Assembly: GCF_000715075.1 (NCBI RefSeq)
Contig: NC_134101.1
Coordinates: forward strand, 198,296,103 to 198,360,102
DNA length: 64,000 nucleotides
DNA from: Nicotiana tabacum
Lineage: Eukaryota; Streptophyta; Magnoliopsida; Solanales; Solanaceae
Direction of reading: 5' to 3'
The translations under genes and the position numbers were made by a program. Below the pieces are notes generated by a model. The model had not been told where the DNA came from. It saw only the letters and a list, made by a program, of their open reading frames with translations, and searched no databases. Of the stretch, positions 55,204 through 64,000 are shown piece by piece. Positions within the stretch are counted from its first letter, which is position 1; every line of letters starts with the position of its first letter.

Positions 55204-58200
55204 GTTCAGATCCTGGCCGTTGATCCAAACGACCCCCTTAACCCTAATCATTTCCAAACCCTCGCCGCCTTCTGATGCTCTCATATCTTCTCTTATATCA
55301 ACCTAACCCTAATCTCTCTTCAACCGCCGCCTCCCTCTTTGGTCATCTCCGGCTACCACATTTCAACCCCAAGCCTCCAATGGTTTCTCCATCGCCTTGC
55401 TCATCATCTCTAAGGCCTTCAAAGGGCCCTAGGACATGCCGACTTGTATCTAAGGTTGCTGTTTTGGTTGTTCATGGTTTCTTTAGTGTGATTTTGGGCA
55501 AAATCACACTATATTTGTTACGATCTATGAAGTTCTAAGCAGGTTCTTCTATCTCTACTTGGGTTTCCTTTGAAACCCTAATTTTCTCTTGTATTTCTTA
55601 GATCTAGTCCATTTTAAATGATTCAAGCCTGTTTCTTTATGTTCTACGCTATTCTCAAACTCTTCTAAAAAATCATCAACTTTAAGTTGTTTTACTTTCT
55701 TTTAAAAATTAAGGTTTTTCGGAACTTCTTCTACACTTTGTTTAAACCGATTATTTATGTTTGAAACTTCTATCCTTGCATATCTTGACTGATTCTATGT
55801 TCTTACTGCTTTTTCAACTCACCTATGTTAAAAACCCTAATTTTTTTAGATCTTCTTTGTTTTGGTTCTATGTGTTAGTATGACTACTCGATTCTTGTTA
55901 AGTTTCTGTGGTTACCATGCTTCGAATAGGTTATACAGAGTCCTTAGCCTACTTATGTCACCTCTATGTGATTGTATTCATCTTGATTGTTCCAAACTTG
56001 CCTCTTTCTGTCGATATTGTTGACCTTGCCTGTTTTCTACGTCTGTTTGTTCTTCTTTATTTATATGTTGAAGTATAGAATCATAACTCCCTCTTGATTG
56101 ATTCTGATTTCCTTATTTGATGGTTTGATTGAAAGATTTTCTTTACAACCCTAAATTTCTACCTCTTCTGTTTAAATTGACTGATCCTCCCACCTTATTT
56201 GTTGTGGTACTTTATTCTTACTGAATCATTTCCTTAATTGGAGTTTTCTGAACTTAGTCCTAATTGACTACCCTATGCTTACTGAACTTTGATTGTTTCC
56301 TTATTAGTCATGTGTAATTTTTTTGCCTTATATACTACTGGTTCTTACCGTTTGAATTAATTCCCTTAACTTAAGGCAGTACTTGCCTTGATTTTCTGAT
56401 TGACTGATTCTGAGTTCCTTAATTACCATGCTACTTGATTCTTACCTTATTTACTGCCTGTTTTCAAATTATAAATACTCTAGTCTTTCATTAGCACAAC
56501 ACACGAACTCCTGGGTTCAAAAACTATCTCTCATACTTAAATATCTTTGTTTTCCCTCTTGTGCTACTTGCTACTGCTCTAAGTTAGCCGGCTGCAAGCC
56601 AAGGCTAACCATTTATGTTCTCGTGTTCTTTCATTCTACTTACTATCCTCTCCACTGGTATGTCCTAGTTTCAATTCAAAGTTCCAAAAACAACATGATT
56701 CTCTTATTGTTCCAGTTCTTCTTGTTTCTGGTTTGCTTATTTTAAGGTTTTGTTGTAGAATTTGTAGTTAAGAGTTACATTATCAGCATGTTATTATGTC
56801 TTCCCCTTCCTTTAGATCAATATATTCCCATTTATGTGTGTTTCTAAGCATGTCTTATCTCTTACATGTTGTGTACTTACCATCCTATATCACATGAATC
56901 CCCAAATCTCTATCACCACTCTATGTGGTTGTGTTCTTCATGTATGGTTTTGTGACTATGCTAGTGTCAGTTGTTTCTGAGTATGTGCAAACCAGCCCTA
57001 GACCCTTTGATGGGTTATGTGTTTGCAGTCAAATGTTCTATGTGTCCCAAACCCCCTTGACCCATGTGTTTGACTACTGAATTTACTTGTTTCTGTAAAC
57101 TAGCTGTGTATGAACCTATCCTAAGGTGTTTGGACTTTGTTAACTACTCCAATCTCTTTTTTTCAAACAATCTCTGTTACTTTACTGAATTACTTTCAAA
57201 AGACTTTTGTTAAATACAATTTCTTACTAAAACCTTTTCAACTTGTGTCCTTAGCTTTTCACTCTACTCTTAGTCAATAAGTTCTGCCTCCTCTAGTATA
57301 TGTACTGCCTTGGGATCCTTTTGAGAACCATCTGAACTCTGGCATACTGAGGCTGGCCTTTTCACACTGCACTTGTTCAATTCTTGGTTACTAAGTCTAG
57401 GTGTAAGCATTGTCCGGGATCCTTGAGATCCATAAGGAACTTTGATGCATCTAGACTCTGATTTGTCTATGGAACTGAGGCATATGAGGCCATTGGAGAC
57501 TTTGGGAAACACGGGACTAATTGAAGGCTCCCTATAGAATAGCTTCTTAATTTTCTATTCTGCTTATGTAATTCATTCATTGGCCTATAATAATTTATAA
57601 ACAGATGTTGTAGTAAAAAGGGATGGGTAGATGCATACTTTATGGGGTAATACGGGTAGAAATCCTACTCTTAGTACCGTACTTTTAAAGTCTTCCTGCT
57701 ATACTAAATAGAAAGCATGCTCATAGGACTTTACTCTTTCGAGTCTGATTGGTTTGCCAAATATAAATCATGTCCATAGGATTTCACTTTTAAGTTTGCC
57801 TGCTCATCAAGTAGAAACCATGTCTATAAGATTTTACATTCTGTCATATTTAGAAACCATGCATATAGGTTCCAAACAATCATGCCTTAAAATCAGTTCA
57901 ATAATAGACGCCATGCCTATAGGACATGATTCAGATTTAGTTATAACGAGTATTTCTGTATATTGCCATACCTGCAAATCGATTAAAATCAGTAATATGC
58001 CTAGATGCCATGCCTATAAGGAGCTCTACTCGCAATTCTGTCTATTAATCTAATTTAGCCTAAATGAGTTAACTTTATTACGCCTAGTCCATTTCTGAAT
58101 TGGTTTTTACTATGTATCAAGTATTTCCTGAAACAAGTTCTTTCAAACTGTCTCCATCTCATTAGATATCATGCCTATAGGTATTAAAGGAATCCATTTC

Positions 58201-59239
58201 AAAACCTTCTTTGATTCTGTATTAATATAGACATCAGTCTTCTGCGTATAGGCAAGCCTTTAGGGCATTTTCAAAACTGCATTCTCTTAAACTGTCTCTA
58301 TCGCTTAACTTTTTCTAACCCTAATAGGCTTTTTAAAAGAGTCCCTAGGCAACTACTAGGGTGTAACTTCTGAGTCTAAAATGGATTGTTTGTTTCTACA
58401 TATTCACTTAGATATCCTGCTTTAGGGCATTGTCTAATAAAATACCGTAACTATGTTTGAGTCGTGCTGCTTATGTATTTATTTAAGGAGGAAACTCTAA
58501 GCCTCTTAATTGCTCCCATTATGTGTGAAAGTCCTAAATGCTTTTGATTGTCGCCTTAGAAGTTTTTGCCTTTTTAAAACCTTAGAGCTACGTCTAGAAC
58601 CACCTATAGGTAGAGGTCCTAACTCCCTCCATGACCATTAAAAGGGGACGGGTAGCAGCACGCAATAGGAATCGTTGACCATAACTCGCTTTGCATGACC
58701 AATAAGGGGATGGGAATGGTAGACATGGGATATGATGACTACGCATTAATGTCACGTGTAGCCCCTCATTGAGGAGTGTTTACCAGACATTGCATGGGGT
58801 GATCCTATAGGATAACCAACCTAGGACCCCTCTTTACCAAATCCTTTCTTTATTTAAACCTTTGTGTTGTAACTTGTTCAAACCTTTATCTTACTACTTG
58901 AGTTATTCTAATGTGCTTTACTTGCAATCTATTTGATTCAACTATTTACTTGTAATGGACTATTTTTTGAATATAAGTTCAGTTGGGCCCTACAATTTTG
59001 GACCAAGAGGGGTGCCTAACACTTTCCCCTCGAGGTTACTTCGAGCCCTTACCCTAATCTCTGGTAATGCAAACCAACCCAAGATTTAATCGCTCTAGGT
59101 GCCCTAACGCACCATAATTCGTTAGGTGGCGACTATTCAAATACCCAATTCCCAAAAGGAAATGAGTCATTACACCCCCTGAATGTCGAAACCTAGACCT
59201 CTTCCCCGTTAAAAAGGGAGGGGAAAAGGGGGCGCGACA
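55204..59239 (+). repeat. Tat-A-type LTR in + orientation, 5' end truncated
   Basis: It ends GGGGGCGCGACA at 59239, the Tat-A LTR end. The segment CTCATTGAGGAGTGTTTACC (58764) and dispersed CATGCCTATAGGA boxes (57710-58200) match the left Tat-A LTR in reverse. A TGGCGACTA box lies at 59127, 105 bp from the end. The start TGTTGATACC is missing. The sequence right after it is Tekay-3 coding sequence; no duplication can be tested. No gene inside. Confidence 0.75.
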
Positions 59240-60347
59240 CCACCCGACAGTGATATTGACTTCTGCATTGATTTGGCTCCGGGCACTCAGCCCATTTCTA
59301 TTCTGTCGTATCGTATGGCCCCGCCTGAGTTGAAAAAGTTGAAGAAGCAGCTACAAGACTTGCTTGAAAAAGGTTTCATTAGACCGAGTGTTTTTCCTTG
59401 GGGTGCGTCGGTGTTGTTTGTTAAGAAGAAGGACAGATCGATGAGAATGTGTATAGATTACCGGCAGTTGAACAAGGTTACGATCAAGAATAAGTATCCA
59501 TTGCAGAGGATTGATGATTTGTTTTATTAGCTTCAGGGTGTCAAGGTATTTTTGAAGATTGACTTGAGATCTTGCTACCATCATTTGAGGATTAGGGCAT
59601 CTGATTTCCCTAAGATAACTTTTCGCACTAGATACGGGTATTATGAGTTTTTGGTGATGCATTCGGGTTGACAAATGCCCCAGCAGCTTTTATGGATTTG
59701 ATGAACCGAGTGTTCATGCCTTACTTGGATTCTTTCGTGATAGTCGTAATTGATGATATTTTGATATATTCCCACAGCCGGGAGGAGCGTGAGTAGCATC
59801 TGAGAGTGGTTCTTCAAACTTTGAGGGATAGTCAGTTGTATGCTAAGTTTTCGAAAATTGAGTTCTGGTTGAGTTCAGTTGCATTCTTGGGTCATGCTGT
59901 ATCAGCAGAGGGTATTCAGGTAGATCCGAAGAAGATAGAGGTAGTCAAGAACTGGCCTATACCAGCATCAGCTACAGAGATCCGGAGTTTCTTGGGGTTG
60001 GCAGGCTATTATCGTCGATTTGTGGAGGGATTTTCATCTATTGCAGCCCCGATGGCCAGGTTAACCCAGAATGGTGCCCAGTTCAGGTGGTCGGACGAGT
60101 GTGAGGCGAGCTTTCAGAAGCTCAAGATAGCTTTGACTACGGCGCCGATGTTGGTTTTGCCCATAGGTTTAGGGCCTTATACGGATTATTGTGATGCATC
60201 TCGTATTGGACTTGGTGTGGTGTTGATGCAAGATGGCAAGGTCATTGCCTATGCTTCACATCAATTGAAGATTCATGAGAAAAACTATCCGGTTCATGAT
60301 TTGGAGCTAGCATCCATTGTTCACGCGTTGAAGATTTGGAGGCATTC
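59240..60347 (+). pseudogene. Tekay-3 pol fragment (linker, RT, RNase H start)
   Basis: On the + strand: [16 protein letters not shown], then [20 protein letters not shown], the [19 protein letters not shown] block, a catalytic box reading [55 protein letters not shown] (RNase H Asp) and [15 protein letters not shown] (Glu region). There is a stop at 59528-59530 in a Gln position and a frameshift near 59665 (before GLTNAP). It begins mid-linker at the LTR and ends abruptly at about 60347 in mid RNase H, where viral sequence starts. It is close to Tekay-1 in sequence. Confidence 0.88.
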
Positions 60348-60359
60348 AGGACGTTAGAT

Positions 60360-61017
60360 GGCCAGGAATTCCAGATGGGAGATCAAGGTCCATAAGGCGC
60401 ACGAAATATTTAAGACAAAGGAGGCTAGGGAATTTTCATAAAAAGAACAGGTGCTTTATTTTCCACAAGATCGAACATTTTGCAAGAAATTGTCCCCAAT
60501 AGAGGAAATCTATTAAACTCCTTGAAGAGATTGAAGATTACACGGGCATACATCTCGGAGAAGAAGAAGACATTGAGTCAATATTCTCTATGGACGATGA
60601 ACCCACTGAAGAAATTTTATTCTATTTTGGTATATACAAAGATCATGGTGATGACCACTACCAAATTTTAGAACCAGCAGCTAAATCCCGAGAAGAAATC
60701 AACACTCTCAAAGTCATCCCTCAAGTAGAACTTAAGGTTTACTCATCCAAATGGGATAAACCAACTAGAGTCATTGCATTCATTGACACTGGAGCTGCTT
60801 GTTCACCCATAAATCTTGTTGTTTTCTTGAAGATCAATGGGTGTCGCACTTTAAGGATTTCAACACTACATCAAATGGAATCCTGACTACCACGGACATC
60901 ACAAAGCACCCGATCACAATTGAGTTATTTCTAGGATTGAAGTACGGATCCAAGATGATAGGGTTTGATGCACCAGGAAAAGATCTTATTGTTGGATTCG
61001 ACATTTTCAGACAATAA
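60360..61017 (+). pseudogene. Pararetrovirus capsid C-terminus and protease (broken)
   Basis: A basic stretch is followed by a CCHC-type finger near 60450-60500 in which the second Cys position reads Phe, then an acidic linker with EEEDIE. The protease active site is IDTGA (60783). A frame change occurs between about 60800 and 60840, and the protease end (IVGFDIF) lies in the second frame, ending at a stop at 61015-61017. The coat finger is non-canonical and the frame is split, so no product is expected. Confidence 0.75.
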
Positions 61018-61079
61018 TAAGATCAATTCCAGATCAGGTCCAACGGGATAACTTTTAAGAAGTAGTTCAAACCTTATTC

Positions 61080-61984
61080 TTAAATTCCAAAGCTATTCCA
61101 AATTACCAACGACGAACAAATCAAGGAGATTGAACAAAATCTCATTGAGCATTCATGTACTGAATCCTACAAGGATTTTATGAAGAAATAGAAAAGCCTG
61201 TTATGGAACAATGAAGAATTTTTATGAAGCTCCCTTTCAATAAGAATGAAAACATCAATCCAACAAAAGCTAGTCATTCAGGCATGAATCCAGATCATCT
61301 TCAGCTTGCAAAGAAAGAATGTGAAGAACTCTTGGAATTTGATCTAATAGAGCCATCGGATTCACAATGGGCATGCAGAGCATTTTATGTAAACAAAAGA
61401 GCTGAGCAAACAAGAGGAAAACTTAGGTTAGTTATTAACTACCAGCCACTTAACCATTTCCTCCAAGATGATAAATTCCATATCCTAAATAAACTCACTC
61501 TTTTCTCCAACTTAGCCAATGCCAAATATTTTTCCAAGTTTGATCTTAAATATGGATTTTGGAAATTGGGAATCCACGCTGAAGAAAGAGCCAAAACAGG
61601 ATTTGCATCCCCGATCATCATTTCCAATAGAAAGTCATGCCCTTCGGATTAAATACTGCACCCTCGTTGTTTCAAAAGGCCATGATAAAAATATTCCAGC
61701 CCATCCTCCATACCTCTTTAGTTTACATTGATGACATCTTGTTATTTAGTGATACATTGGACGAACATATTAACTTGCTTCAGCAATTTGAGGCATTGGT
61801 AACACAATACGAGATCATGCTTTCAGCAAAAAAGATGGTTCTTTCTCAAAAGGAGTTTGATTTTCTCGGAATGCATTTTTTCCGAGGTGCATACAGTCCA
61901 GGACCACAGCAGAGGCATCATTCTGGTGGAAATTTCTCGTGTCCATTTTATCCATGGAAGAAGAATATAGTGAAGCACAAATAA
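61080..61984 (+). pseudogene. Pararetrovirus reverse transcriptase (broken)
   Basis: The segment 61080-61223 is degraded sequence leading into RT, with stops. Then a 142-codon stretch (61224-61652) carries SDSQWACRAFYVNKR and KLRLVINYQPLN blocks. A frame change near 61640 leads to MPFGLNTAPSLFQKAM and the catalytic YIDD box (about 61728), then KEFDFLGMHF. Beyond 61880 the frame loses similarity; no RNase H is seen. The active-site pair is intact, but at least one frameshift and an early end make it inactive. Confidence 0.82.
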
Positions 61985-62800
61985 TTATCTTCCAGCAAAA
62001 TAGGTGCATCTCGAGAGAGATATGTCCAAGTTATTCTAGGTGGAATAGAATGAAATAATTACTCGAAAGAAGTAATAAACAAATAATGTAAAGGGAACAA
62101 TTTGAAGAATACACTTTATGCACTAAATAAATTAATAAGTACAACGTCTTTAGAAGAGAAGATGTTGAACATAAATAAATATGAGCACTAGATGGTCAAA
62201 GAACAACTGGACATGATGGGGGGTCCTACATTTTTTAGCCTAAAGGATTACTGCGTGCAACATAAATAATACTTTGCAACCTTTGAGTTAATGATTGCTC
62301 ATATTGTCCAGCGAGCACAGACTATCATCTTCAACTACCCGATTACTATCTTTAAGTTGCTTACCTAAATCGTACCAATTCAATTCTGGGTCGTACCCTG
62401 CACATGCCTACCGATCCTATGCCTATGGTATAGGAAGTATTGGACCACTATATAGGTGGTTCCAGACCTTCCCAAGCTGCACAAAATTAAAAGACTAAGC
62501 GTCAAACAATTCAAACAAATAGGACTTCACAAAAGGCACAGTTAACATAATGGAGTAATATTTACCTCCACATGTAGACTCAAACGAATATCAAATAAAT
62601 TTCAATTAATAATGATGGGGAGGGGGGACAGTGACAGAATTGATTTAGTAAATCGATCTATGAACATACTCATCTAGTTATGAGAATAAGATCGGTTAGT
62701 CATGAACTACTGTATGCTATTGAATTAATTAGATCTAAAATGTGATTTATATGGAATTGATTCCTTTAGCTTGTGTTGATTGTATTGAATTGTTTGTGGC
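61985..62800. other. Unassigned stretch
   Basis: I see no gene, RNA or known repeat here. It begins just after the viral RT loses similarity and could be viral intergenic or plant DNA. The only marked tract is GGGGAGGGGGG near 62620. Confidence 0.3.
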
Positions 62801-64000
62801 AAGATTCGAGGCATTCGGAGGCCGATTCGCAAGGCAAGGGCTTATTGGAGTAGACATTTGCACGGTCTGAGGTAAGTAACCCTTCTAAACTTGATTTTGA
62901 GAGTATGAAACTCTGAATTTTGTGTTAGGTTATTGGTGTTGAGGTGACACACATGCTAGGTGGCAAATGTGTGAGCGTGCACCGTAGAATTTGTGATTTA
63001 GTCCATTCCATGGAACTGTGTAACTATCTTATCTGAATATTATTATTGTACTCTAAGTGTTAGAGCACTTGAGTTGTGATTTATGCTAGAAAACATGTTA
63101 GGCTATATGGTGTTATTAGGACCAACAATGGTTGATCATTGTTGTTGAGTTATTTGCTTAATTTTTGTTATGTACTCAGTCGCATTCGTCATTGCATATC
63201 ATCTCTCAGTCTCTGTTATTATATATTGTCACACCTTGTATCATTGATTTGGGATGCTTAGTATGAGTGTTAGGAGCCCCAGAGACTGGAGAGATCGATG
63301 ACTGAGTGAGGCTGAGGGCTTGTTTGTGAGTGACATTTATGGAATCAGGTTGCACGCCCCAATATACTTTGTAGATTCATGCCAGGATTTGGCTTATTAT
63401 AGCACTTGGGCTGGATCGGCCCCTCTTAAGTCTACACACCCACAGTGAGCGATGTTGCTATTGACTCATTTGCATTGGGCTAGATTTGCCCTGGATTTAT
63501 TTGCATTGAGCTGGATCTGCCCTGGATTTATTTGCATTAGGCTGGATGTGCCGAGGATTTATTTGCATTGGGCTGGATCTACCCTGGATTTATTTGCATT
63601 TGGGCTAGATTTATTTGCCTTAGGCTGGATCTTCCATGTGCAATGCTGTGTGATTGAGTGTGATGAGTGAGAATTGAGACATTCAAGTTGAGTACTCTGA
63701 GAGTGTGAGTACGCGAGACTTTTATTGTGTTGCATCACATACGATATAATATTAGCATATAGATATAGATATTTTATCTGTTCTCAGTTTAATTGCTAAA
63801 CCTGGAAGCATGTCTAAATTCGTGTACCGTTACATGTAGATTATGAATTTCTGAGATATTACTGTCATATTTTTTGTAAATTTCTATATTGTTAATTCGA
63901 TATGTTGGTTGTAATATTTGATTTTGTTACTACTTTCAGTCCAAAGGTTAGATATATTACTTATTGAGTTAGTTGCACTCACACTACACCCTGCACTTTG
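62800..64000 (+). repeat. Probable gypsy LTR region running off the window
   Basis: The text GAGGTGACACACATGCTAGG, GTGAGCGTGCACCGTAGAAT and the end GGTTAGATATATTACTTATT resemble LTRs of Solanaceae gypsy elements as I remember them. It holds a 31-bp array at 63469. No end sequence is in the window, so the call is tentative. No gene is seen. Confidence 0.4.
63469..63640. repeat. Tandem repeat, 31-bp units (about 5 copies)
   Basis: ATTTGCATTGGGCTGGATCT... repeats at 31-bp steps from 63469 (63469, 63500 and on), with the last units altered in length. Confidence 0.8.

Larger units (their letters stand above)
60348..61984 (+). mobile_element. Endogenous pararetrovirus fragment (Caulimoviridae)
   Basis: This is a partial viral polyprotein: capsid C-terminus, protease and reverse transcriptase. 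It starts at a sharp junction with Tekay-3 and ends in degraded sequence. No movement protein, earlier capsid part or RNase H is recognised. The order and motifs suit solendovirus- or cavemovirus-like sequences reported in Nicotiana and other Solanaceae; the genus is uncertain without a database search. Confidence 0.75.

Noticed and set aside
56428..56745. 105-codon open frame on the + strand
   Set aside because: It is inside the right Tat-A-type LTR, in T-rich sequence; the left LTR has no matching open frame.
60480..60671. Separate small viral gene overlapping the capsid end
   Set aside because: The frame is antagonistic to the zinc-finger and acidic linker frame, which has recognisable viral motifs.

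Overview
This is plant nuclear DNA made almost entirely of nested LTR retrotransposons plus one endogenous pararetrovirus fragment. I see no host protein-coding gene, tRNA or rRNA gene. Reverse transcriptases of the Ty3/gypsy Tekay (chromovirus) and Tat (Ogre-like) lineages, very long LTRs and a Caulimoviridae relic together suggest a Solanaceae genome, probably Nicotiana. That is inference; no host gene anchors it.

Layout. The outermost element is a decayed minus-strand Tekay chromovirus ('Tekay-1'). Its 3' LTR remnant and the integrase-to-protease half lie at 1188-4633. The rest of the protease, gag, the primer binding site and the 5' LTR lie at 45991-54945. Between the halves sits a minus-strand Tat element ('Tat-A', 4634-45990, target duplication ACCCC). 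Tat-A was itself split twice: by a second chromovirus ('Tekay-2', 14457-23967, duplication TGGAA) and by a second Tat element ('Tat-B', 26200-45571, duplication ATTAG). A solo LTR of a Tat-B-like family (48899-53268, duplication CAACC) sits in the 5' LTR of Tekay-1. All four duplications and the TG...CA ends can be read directly, so the order of insertion is firm.

On the right, an inverted repeat with arms of about 205 bp (54738-55180) joins the Tekay-1 LTR to what looks like an oppositely oriented Tekay LTR. Then come a Tat-A-type LTR on the + strand (about 55204-59239), a + strand Tekay pol fragment ('Tekay-3', 59240-60347) joined directly to an endogenous pararetrovirus fragment (capsid end, protease, RT; 60348-61984), an unassigned stretch, and an LTR-like region running off the window.

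All elements look dead: coding frames carry stops (in Tekay-2 largely Gln codon to stop), frameshifts and deletions; three of the elements have lost PBS or LTR ends. The two Tat elements share an unusual architecture: an LTR-adjacent minisatellite of hairpin-forming units, bracketed by copies of a roughly 45-bp dyad motif found six times in the window; a G-patch-like motif after the protease; a second RNase H after the first; and, in Tat-B, an extra upstream ORF with a coiled-coil end. These shared noncoding structures are the most interesting unexplained signal here.
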